A DNA stretch of 64,000 bases from Ideonella sp. (GCA_015075545.1 JABTUC010000005.1:248001-312000); one strand, 5' to 3'; shown: positions 17,617-28,283, counted from the first letter of the stretch. A program made the numbers and translations. Notes: generated by a model not told the origin, from the letters alone.

Positions 17617-18477
17617 CTACAGCGAGCGCACCATCTCGACGTGCGGGATGCCGGCCTCCTCGAATACCGCCCCGCGCGCAACGAAGCCGGCGCGGCTGTA
17701 GAACGGCGCCGCGCCGAGCTGCGCATGCAATAGGGCCTCGCGGTCGCCGCGCTCGCGCGCGTGCTGCAGCAGCGCGTCGAGCACGGCACGGCCGATGTGT
17801 CCACCGCGCATCGGCGCCAGCACCGCCATGCGGCCGATCTTGGCGACACCGGGTACGTGCTCGAGCATGCGCCCGGTCCCGAGCGGAATGCCGAAGCGGT
17901 TGCGCGCCAGCGCATGAACGCAGCCATCGTCGGCGCCGTCCCACTCCATGTCGGCGGGGATGTTCTGCTCGTCGACGAACACCTGCGAGCGGATCTTGCG
18001 CGCCGCGTCGCCGAGCTCGTTCCAGCGGCCGACGCGCACGTCGACCATCGGCTTGCCGGCTTCGTAGGCGTTCAGGAGATCGCGGAACTCCTGCGGCACC
18101 GGCTTGGACTTCATGGTCGATGGGTCGGCAAACACGTAGACCAGTTCGCCGCTCACCAGCGCCTGCTCGCCGCGATAGACGGCGCAGGCGAACACCGTCG
18201 ACGAGTTGCCGATGCTTTGCGTGCGGATACCGACCTCGATCAGATCGTCGTAGCGTGCCGAGGCCATGTATTCGAGGGTTGCCTTGCGGGCGTAGAAGTC
18301 GCCGCCGAGGTACACCATCGTCTCGTGATACGGGATCGCGAGGGCGCGCCAGTAGCCGGCGATCGCCGTGTCGAAGTACATCAGGTAGTGCGCGTTGAAG
18401 ACGATGTTCTGCATGTCGACCTCGGCCCAGCGCACACGCAGGCGCTCGAAGAAGCGGAAGTCCGATCGGGAAGTCAT
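17617..18477 (-). CDS. Hotdog acyl-CoA thioesterase fused to a GNAT acetyltransferase
   Basis: A 286-residue two-domain protein. Residues 5-135 form a YbgC/FadM-type hotdog thioesterase with VRWAEVDMQNIVFNAHYLMY, which carries the catalytic Asp of the D-x-x-x-x-V-N/F-N pattern. Residues 140-286 form a GNAT N-acetyltransferase with VFVDEQNIPADMEWD, IGRMAVLAPMRGGHIGRAVL (acetyl-CoA binding R/Q-x-x-G-x-G/A analogue) and APFYSRAGF. Both halves look intact. ATG 18477 has GAGG upstream. The second half resembles ElaA/YjcF-type GNATs. A joint role, perhaps removing and transferring acyl groups, is speculation. Confidence 0.87.
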   Translation of the reverse strand: MTSRSDFRFFERLRVRWAEVDMQNIVFNAHYLMYFDTAIAGYWRALAIPYHETMVYLGGDFYARKATLEYMASARYDDLIEVGIRTQSIGNSSTVFACAVYRGEQALVSGELVYVFADPSTMKSKPVPQEFRDLLNAYEAGKPMVDVRVGRWNELGDAARKIRSQVFVDEQNIPADMEWDGADDGCVHALARNRFGIPLGTGRMLEHVPGVAKIGRMAVLAPMRGGHIGRAVLDALLQHARERGDREALLHAQLGAAPFYSRAGFVARGAVFEEAGIPHVEMVRSL

Positions 18478-18606
18478 CGCATCATCCTCAATGCGCCCAG
18501 GTGCCGTCGGCGCAAAGCATACCCAAGGCTGCGGCCGCCGCCGCGATCTGGGCCTCCGGCACCCTTCGCCCGCGCTCGGGAACTGCCTGCCGCGCAATGG
18601 CCTGCA

Positions 18607-18641
18607 ACAAGAAAACCCGGCCCCTTGCGGCGGCCGGGCTT
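18607..18641 (-). terminator. Rho-independent terminator of aceA
   Basis: On the - strand AAGCCCGGCC pairs with GGCCGGGTTT across a loop of about nine bases, and a T-rich run (TTTTCTTGTT) follows. It lies 27 bases after the aceA stop, in the right orientation. Confidence 0.85.
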
Positions 18642-18667
18642 CCAGTTGCGAGCCTGCGCGTGGCGCC

Positions 18668-19966
<1,299 letters not shown>

Positions 19967-20023
19967 GACGAGGCTCCAAGCAGGTTGTACTGGGAAGGAG
20001 CCTACCGTTCCTCCGGCATCCAA

Positions 20024-20073
20024 TGTCTTGTAGAAGATAAAAAATTACTCCATATAAATCATATCTTTAGACA
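20024..20073 (-). promoter_or_regulatory. AT-rich aceA upstream region with inverted repeat
   Basis: Between aceA and the amidotransferase gene, bases about 20020-20085 are strikingly AT-rich for this genome. They hold an inverted repeat: arm 1 TGTCT...AAGATA (20024-20039) and arm 2 TATCTTTAGACA (20062-20073), with 22 bases between the AAGATA and TATCTT halves. This lies about 60-110 bases before the aceA ATG, where the promoter and operator should be. No exact -35/-10 pair could be fixed. Confidence 0.45.
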
Positions 20074-20166
20074 TCGATTTCTAGAATGCGGCAAGCGATC
20101 GATCATCGTGGAAGGATTTCAGCCAGATCGACCGCAACGGGATTCGTAATGCGGAAAGTAAATCCC

Positions 20167-20889
20167 TTATTGCGAAAGCAGGCCAGCATTCCGGACCCAT
20201 CGACGATAGATCCGGTCGGCCAACTGCTGCTGCAGCGCGAGGAGGTGGACCGTGTCCTGGCGAATGCGGTTGGGTTGCTGCACGGTTTCGAAACGATGCT
20301 GGGCCGACTCGTACTGTGCATCGGGGTGCCGGAGCCAGAGATCGATCTTGGACGCGTCGATCTCGACATGGAACTGCAAGCCGAGGTGTGGCCCGATCGC
20401 GAACGCCTGGAACGGGCACTGCGCGCTACTGGCCAAGGCCTGCGCACCTGCCGGCAGGTCGAATGCCTCGTAGTGCCAGTGAAAGACCTGCTGTGCCGCA
20501 TCGGGCCCGAGCCATGCCAGGCTGAGCGGCGAATCGATGCGATCGATGCGATGCCAGCCAACTTCCGGCTTCGGCGAGGGGCCGACGCGTGCGCCGAGCA
20601 CCCGCGCCAACAACTGCCCTCCCAGGCAGTGGCCGAGCAGCGGCACGTTCTGGCGCAGCGACTGCTCGACCAGGCGGCAGGCATCGCGGATGCAGCGCAG
20701 ATCGTCGTTGACGCTCATCTCGCCGCCGAGCAAAGCCAGCGCGCTGAAACCGTCGACGCGATCGGGGAAGCCCGCGCTGGCCGTGGCCACGCGCAGTTCG
20801 CTGGCGACGCGGTGCCGCTCCAGCCAGGTACCAAGGTACGCCGGCGCATCGTTGTCCATGAACTGCAGAATCAGAACGGGTTTCGTCAT
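20167..20889 (-). CDS. Class I glutamine amidotransferase-like protein
   Basis: A 240-residue stand-alone GATase1 domain of the GMP synthase-like or gamma-glutamyl group. The nucleophile elbow GHCLGGQLLARVLGA contains the catalytic Cys, and LQFHVEIDASKIDLW supplies the His-x-Glu pair. The protein starts MTKPVLILQFMDNDAPAY at 20889; a longer in-frame start at 20976 is unlikely. Proteins of this type are often called cytosolic glutamine amidotransferases and act in amine or polyamine metabolism, but the acceptor here is unknown. It is upstream of aceA on the same strand, separated by 200 bases containing a likely aceA promoter. Confidence 0.88.
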   Translation of the reverse strand: MTKPVLILQFMDNDAPAYLGTWLERHRVASELRVATASAGFPDRVDGFSALALLGGEMSVNDDLRCIRDACRLVEQSLRQNVPLLGHCLGGQLLARVLGARVGPSPKPEVGWHRIDRIDSPLSLAWLGPDAAQQVFHWHYEAFDLPAGAQALASSAQCPFQAFAIGPHLGLQFHVEIDASKIDLWLRHPDAQYESAQHRFETVQQPNRIRQDTVHLLALQQQLADRIYRRWVRNAGLLSQ

Positions 20890-21029
20890 GGCACCAAGAG
20901 GGTTCGCGAAGCAGGCGTCGCCCTCATCATGCCCCGACGGACGGATCGGATGCGCCGCCACAGGCAAAATGCGCACTTCGTCAGTGGCGGGCAGCCCGCT
21001 GCATGACGCTCAGCGAGGAGACCCAACGC

Positions 21030-22331
21030 ATGAAGACCGACGCCTATTGGATGCCGTTCACGGCCAACCGCCAGTTCAAGAAGGCGCCTCGCCTGCTGGC
21101 GCGCTCCAGCGGCATGTACTACTGGACGCACGACGGCCGCCAGATCCTCGACGGCATTGCGGGCATGTGGTGCGTTAACGCCGGTCACGCGCGGCCGAAG
21201 ATCGTGCAGGCCATTCAGGAGCAGGCGGCCGAGCTCGACTTCGCGCCGCCGTTTCAGATGGGCCACCCGAAGGCGTTCGAACTGGCCGAAGAGGCGGTGA
21301 AGCTCGCGCCGGCCGGGATGACCAAGTTGTTCTTCACCAACTCGGGCTCCGAGTCGGTCGACACCGCGCTGAAGATGGCGCTGGCGTACCACCGCGTGCG
21401 CGGCGAAGGCCATCGCACGCGGCTGATCGGTCGCGAGCGCGGCTACCACGGCGTGAATTTCGGTGGCCTGTCGGTCGGCGGCATGACGGCCAACCGCAAG
21501 ATGTTCGGCGCCATGCTGGCCGGCGTCGACCACCTGCGCCACACGCACGACCTGTCGCGCAACGCGTTCAGCGTCGGCCTGCCCGAGCATGGTGCCGAAC
21601 TGGCCGACGATCTCGAGCGCCTGTGCGTGTTGCACGACCCGTCGACGATCGCGGCGGTGATCGTCGAGCCGATCGCCGGTTCGGCCGGCGTGTTCCTGCC
21701 GCCCAAGGGCTACTTGCAGCGGCTGCGCCAGATCTGCGACAAGCACGGCATCCTGCTGATCTTCGACGAAGTCATCACCGGGTTCGGTCGCACCGGCCAG
21801 CCGTTCGCCGCGCAGACCTTCGGCGTCACGCCCGATTTGATGACGGTGGCCAAGGGGCTGACCAACGGTTGCGTGCCGATGGGCGGCGTGTTCGTCAAGC
21901 AGGCGATCCACGACGCCTTCATGAGCGGGCCCGAGCACCTGATCGAGTTCTTCCACGGATACACCTACTCGGCTCACTCGCTGGCCTGCGCGGCCGGCCT
22001 CGGCACGCTGGCGACGTATGCCGAAGAAGGCCTGTTGACTCGCGCAGCCACGCTGCAGAGCTACTTCGGCGAGGCGGTGCATTCGCTCAACGGGCTCGCC
22101 AACGTGATCGACGTGCGCAACTTCGGTCTGGTGGCCGGTATCGAGTTGCGGCCGATCGACGGCGAGCCGGCCAAACGCGCGTTCAACGTCTTCCTCGATT
22201 GCTTCGACAAGGGCGTGCTGGTGCGCACCACCGGCGACATCATCGCGCTGTCGCCGCCGCTGATCGTCGAGCGCGAGCACATCGACCGCATCGTCGACAC
22301 GTTGCGCGGCGCCATCCAGCGCGCCGCGTGA
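21030..22331 (+). CDS. Class III PLP aminotransferase (beta-alanine/omega-amino acid:pyruvate type)
   Basis: A 433-residue class III transaminase. It is close to omega-amino acid (beta-alanine):pyruvate aminotransferases by MPFTANRQFKKAPRLL at the start and ARSSGMYYWTHDGRQILDG. FFTNSGSESVDTALKMALAY binds the cofactor phosphate, LIFDEVITGFGRTG holds the ring-stacking Asp, and VAKGLTNGCVPMGG contains the PLP Lys. ATG 21030 is preferred to ATG 21003 because GAGGAG lies ten bases before it. It may feed amino groups from beta-alanine or polyamine breakdown into alanine. A ~70-bp repeat follows it. Confidence 0.9.
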   Translation: MKTDAYWMPFTANRQFKKAPRLLARSSGMYYWTHDGRQILDGIAGMWCVNAGHARPKIVQAIQEQAAELDFAPPFQMGHPKAFELAEEAVKLAPAGMTKLFFTNSGSESVDTALKMALAYHRVRGEGHRTRLIGRERGYHGVNFGGLSVGGMTANRKMFGAMLAGVDHLRHTHDLSRNAFSVGLPEHGAELADDLERLCVLHDPSTIAAVIVEPIAGSAGVFLPPKGYLQRLRQICDKHGILLIFDEVITGFGRTGQPFAAQTFGVTPDLMTVAKGLTNGCVPMGGVFVKQAIHDAFMSGPEHLIEFFHGYTYSAHSLACAAGLGTLATYAEEGLLTRAATLQSYFGEAVHSLNGLANVIDVRNFGLVAGIELRPIDGEPAKRAFNVFLDCFDKGVLVRTTGDIIALSPPLIVEREHIDRIVDTLRGAIQRAA

Positions 22332-22410
22332 AGGGGTCCGGCCGCGGCGAGGCGCGCAAGGATCGGATCGCGCAACGGCGTGCGCCGGCCGCCGAGCGCC
22401 CTGCGCATCG

Positions 22411-22480
22411 CATGAGCGCGCACGGCCGCTCCGAAGCGCTCATCCCGGAGCGAGCAGCGCGGAGGGTAGTCCAGTGAGCG
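22411..22480 (+). repeat. Dispersed ~70-bp repeat, copy 2
   Basis: The second copy of the element at 17179-17247, in the same orientation. It has the same CGCTCCG/CGGAGCG dyad, the GCAGCGCGGAGGGTAGTCCA core and the GTGAGCG end. It sits 80 bases after the aminotransferase stop and 5 bases before the start of the DMT transporter gene, so here it also borders a gene start. Confidence 0.85.
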
Positions 22481-22484
22481 CGCG

Positions 22485-23402
22485 GTGAGCGGCCCACCCT
22501 GGGCCGCCTACGCCAGCCTGGCGGCGAGCATGCTGCTGGTCGGCAGCTACGTCGGGCTATCCAAACTGCTGTTGGTGGCGTTTCCGGTGTTCCTGCTGGC
22601 GTGGTTGCGCTTCGGCATCGCGGCGCTCGCGATGCTGCACTGGTTACCGCGCCGCGATGGCGAGGCGCCGTTGTCGCGCCACGACCGGCAGCTGCTGTTC
22701 TGGGAAAGCTTTCTCGGCAACTTCCTGTTCTCGATCTGCATGCTCTACGGCGTGCTGCTCAGTTCGGCGGTGGCCGCTGGCGTCGTGCTGGCGGCGATTC
22801 CGGCGGCGGTGGCGGTGCTGTCGCGGATTTTTCTGAAGGAGCGCATCGCGCCGCGCGTGATGGCGGCCATCGCCTGCGCAGTGGCCGGCATCGCACTGCT
22901 GGCACTCGGGCGCGCCGGGCCTGAGAGCGCCCGCGCGGGGGAGCACCCTACCCTCGGTCATGCGCTGCTGGTCGGCGCGGCGATCTGCGAGGCGAGTTAC
23001 GTGGTCATCGGCAAGCGGCTCACTGCCCAGGTGTCGGCGCGACGCATCAGCGCGCTCATCAACCTGTGGGGCCTGGTGCTGATCAGCCCGCTGGGGTTGT
23101 GGCAGGCACGGACGCACGATTTCGCGCAGGTGACGCCGGCCACCTGGGGCTTGCTGCTGTTCTATTCGCTGGCGGCGAGCGTGGCCACCGTGTGGTTGTG
23201 GATGCGCGGGCTGCGCCAGGTGCCGGCCTCGCGAGCGGGCGTGTTCACGGTGCTGCTGCCGGTGGCTTCGGCATTGGTGGGCGTGACGGTGCTGAACGAG
23301 CCTTTCACGGCGTCGCACGCCACGGCGTTCGGCCTCGCACTGGGTGGGCTGCTGCTGGCCACCTGGCCGGGGCGCGCGCCGATGGTCGTCGTGCAACCCT
23401 GA
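22485..23402 (+). CDS. DMT-superfamily (EamA) permease
   Basis: A 305-residue inner-membrane protein with about ten predicted membrane helices and two EamA repeats. Examples are SLAASMLLVGSYVGLSKLLL at the N-terminus and GLLLFYSLAASVATVWLWM in the second half; RVMAAIACAVAGIALLALG closes the first repeat. EamA permeases export amino acids or metabolites; the substrate is not evident. It starts at GTG 22485, directly after the repeat element, with no clear ribosome site other than GGAGGG inside the repeat 19 bases upstream. It converges on dusA. Confidence 0.87.
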   Translation: MSGPPWAAYASLAASMLLVGSYVGLSKLLLVAFPVFLLAWLRFGIAALAMLHWLPRRDGEAPLSRHDRQLLFWESFLGNFLFSICMLYGVLLSSAVAAGVVLAAIPAAVAVLSRIFLKERIAPRVMAAIACAVAGIALLALGRAGPESARAGEHPTLGHALLVGAAICEASYVVIGKRLTAQVSARRISALINLWGLVLISPLGLWQARTHDFAQVTPATWGLLLFYSLAASVATVWLWMRGLRQVPASRAGVFTVLLPVASALVGVTVLNEPFTASHATAFGLALGGLLLATWPGRAPMVVVQP

Positions 23403-23415
23403 GCGCTGTCTCGAT

Positions 23416-24459
23416 TCAGACGGACTGCGGTTCGCCCCGGGTCATCGCAGCGCGTGCGCGCTGCATCACCTCGGCCGGCGCGAGCGCGCGCAGCGCGTGA
23501 TCGGACCACACCTGGCGCCAGCGCCGCGCGCCGGGCTCGCCGAGCCGCAGCCCCATCATGTGGCGAGCCACGGCGAGCCACGGCGTTGCGTGGCTCGCGT
23601 GCTGTTCGGTCATGTAGCGCACCATCGCTTGCTCGACCTCGTCGCGTGTGGGCTCTGCCTCGATCGCCGGTCCGAACGCGATGGCCTCCCATTCGCGCAG
23701 GCGCCATGGGTCGTGGTAGGCGGCGCGACCGATCATCACGCCATCGACCCTGGCCAGTTCGGCCCGCAACTCCAGCGACTCGCCCAGCCCTCCATTGAGA
23801 ACGAAGATCCACTGCGGAAAATCGCACTTCAGGCGCGCCACCGTGTCGTGGCGCAGTGGCGGCACCTCGCGGTTGCGCTTCGGGCTCAGGCCGTCGAGCC
23901 AGGCATTGCGGGCATGCACGATGAAGACGGTGCAGCCACCCTCGCCCACCGTGCCGACGAAGTCGCGCACGAAGCCGTAGTCGTCGACCCGGTCGATGCC
24001 GATGCGATGCTTGACCGTCACCGGCAGCGCGGCCGCGTCGCGCATCGCCTCCACGCAGTCGCGCACCAGCGCAGGCTCGGCCATCAGGCAGGCACCGAAC
24101 GCCCCGCGCTGCACGCGCGGGCTCGGGCAGCCGCAGTTCAGGTTGATCTCATCGTAGCCCCACTGCTGTGCCAGCCGCGCGCAATGCGCCAGGTCGGCGG
24201 GTTCGCTGCCGCCCACCTGCAGCGCCAGCGGATGCTCGGCGGGGTCGAAGTCGAGATGCCGCGGCACGTCGCCGTGCAGCAGCGCGCCGGTGGTGATCAT
24301 CTCCGTATACAGCCGCGCGCGTGGCGCGATCAGGCGATGAAAGTAGCGGCAGTGGCGGTCGGTCCAGTCCATCATCGGTGCGACGCACAGGCGCCACGCC
24401 CGCGAGGGCGCGGTCGTCGCGATCGGTAGTGCCGTGTGCGGGGGCATGCACCCAAGCAT
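23416..24459 (-). CDS. dusA: tRNA-dihydrouridine synthase A
   Basis: A 347-residue FMN enzyme that reduces uridine 20/20a in the tRNA D-loop. LCVAPMMDWTDRHCRYFHR is the FMN-binding start of the barrel. NLNCGCPSPRVQRGAFGACLM contains the catalytic Cys, VTVKHRIGID and FIVHARNAWL are family motifs, and VMIGRAAYHDPW is near the end. Either ATG 24459 or ATG 24447 may be used; the conserved part begins around residue 20 in both cases. The gene is on the same strand as the acetate permease downstream of a strong hairpin. Confidence 0.94.
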   Translation of the reverse strand: MLGCMPPHTALPIATTAPSRAWRLCVAPMMDWTDRHCRYFHRLIAPRARLYTEMITTGALLHGDVPRHLDFDPAEHPLALQVGGSEPADLAHCARLAQQWGYDEINLNCGCPSPRVQRGAFGACLMAEPALVRDCVEAMRDAAALPVTVKHRIGIDRVDDYGFVRDFVGTVGEGGCTVFIVHARNAWLDGLSPKRNREVPPLRHDTVARLKCDFPQWIFVLNGGLGESLELRAELARVDGVMIGRAAYHDPWRLREWEAIAFGPAIEAEPTRDEVEQAMVRYMTEQHASHATPWLAVARHMMGLRLGEPGARRWRQVWSDHALRALAPAEVMQRARAAMTRGEPQSV

Positions 24460-24493
24460 GCCACGGCAGCGCGCCTCAACTGCGTGCCTTGCC

Positions 24494-24519
24494 GCCGGGC
24501 CGGCCTGCGCCGGCCCGGC
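24494..24519 (-). terminator. Strong GC hairpin after the acetate permease gene
   Basis: A perfect 11-bp stem GCCGGGCCGGC/GCCGGCCCGGC with a 4-base loop, 14 bases past the actP stop and before dusA. There is no T-run on the - strand, so a terminator role is only probable. It may instead stabilise the 3' end of the actP message. Confidence 0.6.
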
Positions 24520-24532
24520 GCAGCCGTGAACT

Positions 24533-26254
24533 CTAGTGCCCCGACGCCGACGCGGCGCCGATGCCGGTCTCGGAGCGCACCTGCTGCGCGACGAAGCCCG
24601 CGCGATCGCGCTGTGCGCGCGGGCTTCTGTCGAGCACCGAGAACAGCCAGATGCCGACGAAGCCGATCACCATCGAGAACAGCGCCGGCGAGGCGTACGG
24701 AAACAGCGACGAGCCCTTCGGGTTGCCGAGCGTGGCCTCCCACACCGCGGGCGACACCACCGTCAGCACCACCGACGAGACGAGGCCGAGAAAGCCGCCG
24801 ATCACCGCGCCGCGGGTGGTGCAGTCCTTCCACAGCACCGACATCAGCAGCACCGGGAAGTTGGCCGACGCCGCGATGGCGAACGCCAGGCTGACCATGA
24901 AGGCGATGTTCTGCTTCTCGAACGCGATGCCCAGCAGCACCGCGACGATGCCCAGCGCCACCGTGGTGATGCGCGACACCTTCAACTCCGACGCGCTGTC
25001 GGCCCTGCCCTGCTTGACCACCGTGGAGTAGAGGTCGTGCGACACCGCGCTGGCGCCCGACAGCGTGAGCCCGGCCACCACCGCGAGAATGGTGGCGAAC
25101 GCCACCGCCGAGATGAAGCCGAGGAAGACATTGCCGCCGACCGCATTGGCCAGGTGCACCGCGGCCATGTTGCCGCCGCCCAGCAGCGCGCCCTTGGCGT
25201 CGAGGAACTGCGGGTTGGTGAGCACGAAGGTGATGGCGCCGAAGCCGATGATGAAGGTCAGCACGTAGAAGTAGCCGATCCAGGTGGTGGCCCAGAACAC
25301 CGACTTGCGCGCCTCCTTGGCGTTGGGTACGGTGAAGAAGCGCATCAGGATGTGCGGTAGCCCGGCGGTGCCGAACATCAGCGCCATGCCGAAACTGATG
25401 GCCGAGATCGGGTCCTTGATGAAGCCGCCCGGCCCCATGATCGCGAAGCCCTCCTTGGCCGCTGCGTCGGGCGGCTTGCCGGCGGTCGTCGCGAGGCCGG
25501 TCTTGACCTCGACCGCCTTGGCGAACATCGCCTCGGGCGAGAAGCCGAAGCTCCACAGCACCATCAGCGCCATGAAGGTCGCGCCGCCCAGCAGCAGGCA
25601 GGCCTTGATGATCTGCACCCAGGTGGTGGCGGTCATGCCGCCGAACAGCACGTAGACCATCATCAGCGCGCCGACGATCACCACCGCGATCCAGTAGTCG
25701 AGGCCGAACAGCAGCTTGATCAACTGCCCGGCGCCAACCATCTGCGCGATCAGGTAGAACGCCACCACCACCAGCGTGCCGGAGGCGGCGAACACGCGCA
25801 CCGGCGCCTGCTCGAAGCGAAACGCGGCCACATCGGCGAAGGTGAACTTGCCGAGGTTGCGCAGCCGCTCGGCGAGCAGGAAGGTGACCACCGGCCAGCC
25901 GACCAGGAAGCCGATCGAGTAGATCAACCCGTCGAAACCACCCACCATCACCGCGGCCGAGATGCCGAGGAACGACGCCGCGCTCATGTAGTCGCCGGCG
26001 ATCGCCAGGCCGTTCTGGAAGCCGGTGATGCCGCCGCCGGCGGTGTAGAAGTCGGCCGCCGACTTGGTGCGCGCCGCCGCCCACTTGGTGATGAACAGCG
26101 TCGCCACCACGAAGACGGCGAACATGACGATCGCGGTCCAGTTGGTGGCCTGCTTCTGCGCCTGTCCGAGATCGGCACCGGCCGACCACGCGGCTTCCGC
26201 CGCCACGAGCAACGCCAGCGGCACCGCGCCGATGCGAACGACGCGGCGGCTCAT
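24533..26254 (-). CDS. actP: Cation/acetate symporter ActP
   Basis: A 573-residue sodium:solute symporter for acetate and similar short monocarboxylates. A cleavable-looking N-terminal segment ([17 protein letters not shown]) is followed by about 13 membrane helices. Characteristic stretches are [32 protein letters not shown] and [15 protein letters not shown]. The ATG at 26254 overlaps the stop of the DUF485 gene (ATGA), matching the yjcH-actP pairing known from enterobacteria and pseudomonads. Acetyl-CoA synthetase is not in the window; isocitrate lyase lies about 5 kb away, fitting acetate use. Confidence 0.95.
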   Translation of the reverse strand: MSRRVVRIGAVPLALLVAAEAAWSAGADLGQAQKQATNWTAIVMFAVFVVATLFITKWAAARTKSAADFYTAGGGITGFQNGLAIAGDYMSAASFLGISAAVMVGGFDGLIYSIGFLVGWPVVTFLLAERLRNLGKFTFADVAAFRFEQAPVRVFAASGTLVVVAFYLIAQMVGAGQLIKLLFGLDYWIAVVIVGALMMVYVLFGGMTATTWVQIIKACLLLGGATFMALMVLWSFGFSPEAMFAKAVEVKTGLATTAGKPPDAAAKEGFAIMGPGGFIKDPISAISFGMALMFGTAGLPHILMRFFTVPNAKEARKSVFWATTWIGYFYVLTFIIGFGAITFVLTNPQFLDAKGALLGGGNMAAVHLANAVGGNVFLGFISAVAFATILAVVAGLTLSGASAVSHDLYSTVVKQGRADSASELKVSRITTVALGIVAVLLGIAFEKQNIAFMVSLAFAIAASANFPVLLMSVLWKDCTTRGAVIGGFLGLVSSVVLTVVSPAVWEATLGNPKGSSLFPYASPALFSMVIGFVGIWLFSVLDRSPRAQRDRAGFVAQQVRSETGIGAASASGH

Positions 26255-26559
26255 TTCAGCGCTCCCTTGGCGATCTGCTCGGTCAGGTCGTCGTACTCCT
26301 TGTTGGCGCGCCGCACGTAGATGCCGGTGATGACGATCGTGAAGACGATGACGCCCAGGCCGAGCGGCATGCCGATCGTCGTGACGCCTGCGCCGATGCG
26401 GGTGGCCAGCAGCGCCTTGTCGAAGGCCACCAGCAGGATGAAGCCGTAGTAGACGATCAGCATCGCGACCGTCAGCCACCAGCCGAAGCGTGCCCGCCTG
26501 CTCTTGAGTTGCTGGTAGCGCGGATCGGCAACGATGCGCGCGGTCAGATCATCGTCCAT
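26251..26559 (-). CDS. DUF485 membrane protein (YjcH-type), ActP partner
   Basis: A 102-residue inner-membrane protein with two helices, [20 protein letters not shown] and [19 protein letters not shown], and polar ends, as in YjcH/DUF485 proteins encoded just before ActP. The start ATG 26559 has GAGGAG five bases upstream, which decides against the in-frame ATG at 26574. Its stop overlaps the actP start, so it leads the actP operon. It probably aids or modulates the symporter. Confidence 0.92.
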   Translation of the reverse strand: MDDDLTARIVADPRYQQLKSRRARFGWWLTVAMLIVYYGFILLVAFDKALLATRIGAGVTTIGMPLGLGVIVFTIVITGIYVRRANKEYDDLTEQIAKGALK

Positions 26560-26652
26560 GGAATCTCCTCTCAACCCGGCTGCATGATGTGCCCGGTGCG
26601 TGCCGAGGGCAAGAGACCCCGTGAGCCGCGGTCAAAGGTGCAGGTTGCGGAA

Positions 26653-28242
26653 CTACAACGCTGTATCCCGGTTTTCCCTGACGAAGATCGCGCAGAGCAA
26701 GGCGCCGGCCAGTACCACCACGATCGGCACCCACAGCCCATCGACCACGCGTCCGCTGTGCGCCGACACTGCCAGCACCGCGCTCGGCAGCAGCCCGCCG
26801 AACCAGCCATTGCCCAGGTGATACGGCAGGCTCACCGACGAGCAGCGCACGCGGGTGGGGAACATCTCCACCAGCATCGCGGCCAGCGGCCCGTAGACCA
26901 TGGCGACGCAGGCGATCAGCACGAACAGGATCGCCACCACCTGCACGTGAGCAACGCGCGCCGGGTCGGCCTGCCGAGGATAACCCGCAGCGTCGAGCGC
27001 GGCGTCGAGCCGCTGTCGCAACAGCGCCTCGTCGAGGTCGAGCTCGATCTGCCGGCCGGCGATCGACACCATGGCAGGTCCCGACGCATCGACTTGCACG
27101 TAGTGCACCGCTCGCAGCGACAGCAGCCGTTGCGCCCGCTCGCAAGCGGTATCGCGCGCCGCGATGCGCCAGGCGCAATCGGCCGGCGCGGCGTGCAACT
27201 GCACGGCAACGCGCTGCTGCGCCGCCACCAGCAGCGGGTTGGCGCTCTTGGCCAGCGCGCCGAACAACGGCAGCCAGCTCGCCGCTGCCAGCACGCAGCC
27301 TGCGAGGATGATCGGCTTGCGCCCGATGCGGTCGGACCAGGCGCCGAACAGCACGAACAGCGGCGACGCCAGCAGCAGCGCTGCGCCGAGCAGCAGCGCC
27401 GCGGTCGTCTCATCGACCTTGAGCGTCATCGTCAGGAAGAACAACGCCTCGAACTGCCCCGTGTACCAGACGACCGCCTGCGCAGCGACCAGGCCGAACA
27501 GCGCGATCAGCACCTGCCGCAGATTGCGCCAGTTGCCGAATGCATCGGTCAGTGGCCGCCGCGACGCACCGCCCGAGCGCTTCAGTTCGAGAAACAGCGG
27601 CGACTCGCGCAGCCGCAGCCGCACCCAGATGCCCACCACCAGCAGCGCCAGCGAGGCGAGGAACGGTAGCCGCCAGCCCCAGGCCGCGAACGCCTCGTCG
27701 CCCAGCGCGCTGCGCAGGCCGACGCTGGCGGTCAGCGCCAGCAGCAGGCCGAGACTGGCGGTGGTCTGGACCCAGCCGGTGTAAAGGCCGCGGCGATCGC
27801 GCGGTGCGTGCTCGGCCACGTAGGTGGCCACGCCGCCGTACTCGCCGCCAATGGCCAGGCCCTGCAGCACCCGCAGCACCACGAGCAATGCCGGCGCAGC
27901 GGCGCCGATCGTGTCGTAGCCCGGCAGCAGGCCGATCGCGAAGGTGGCGACGCCCATCAGCACCAGCGTGACGAGAAAGGTGTATTTGCGCCCGATGAGG
28001 TCGCCGAGTCTTCCGAACAGCAGCGCACCCACCGGCCGCACCAGGAAGCCGGCGGCGAACGCCAGCAGCGTGGTGGCCAGTGCCGCGTGTTCGCCCGCAG
28101 CCGCGAAGAACGCCTGCGCGAACACCGGTGCCAGCACGCCGAACAGATAGAAGTCGTACCACTCGAACAGCGCGCCGATGCTCGAGGCGACGATCACCTG
28201 CCTGTGCTCGGCCGGCATCGGCGCGCTTGCTGTGGCAGGCAT
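26653..28242 (-). CDS. MHS-family major facilitator transporter with a large soluble insert
   Basis: A 529-residue MFS permease of the metabolite:H+ symporter (ProP/KgtP/ShiA) family. SSIGALFEWYDFYLFG opens the first helix. The MFS loop motif is FGRLGDLIGRKYTF after helix 2 and FGAWSDRIGRKPI after helix 8. Residues about 340-430 form a hydrophilic insert with two cysteines (CAWRIAARDTAC) before LFVLIACVAMVYGPLAAMLV, a feature of one MHS subgroup. A carboxylate substrate is likely. The ATG is 41 bases from the divergent DUF294 gene. Confidence 0.9.
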   Translation of the reverse strand: MPATASAPMPAEHRQVIVASSIGALFEWYDFYLFGVLAPVFAQAFFAAAGEHAALATTLLAFAAGFLVRPVGALLFGRLGDLIGRKYTFLVTLVLMGVATFAIGLLPGYDTIGAAAPALLVVLRVLQGLAIGGEYGGVATYVAEHAPRDRRGLYTGWVQTTASLGLLLALTASVGLRSALGDEAFAAWGWRLPFLASLALLVVGIWVRLRLRESPLFLELKRSGGASRRPLTDAFGNWRNLRQVLIALFGLVAAQAVVWYTGQFEALFFLTMTLKVDETTAALLLGAALLLASPLFVLFGAWSDRIGRKPIILAGCVLAAASWLPLFGALAKSANPLLVAAQQRVAVQLHAAPADCAWRIAARDTACERAQRLLSLRAVHYVQVDASGPAMVSIAGRQIELDLDEALLRQRLDAALDAAGYPRQADPARVAHVQVVAILFVLIACVAMVYGPLAAMLVEMFPTRVRCSSVSLPYHLGNGWFGGLLPSAVLAVSAHSGRVVDGLWVPIVVVLAGALLCAIFVRENRDTAL

Positions 28243-28283
28243 ACCGTTTAAGCTCCCCGTGGTTCTCGCCGCGATGATGCACC

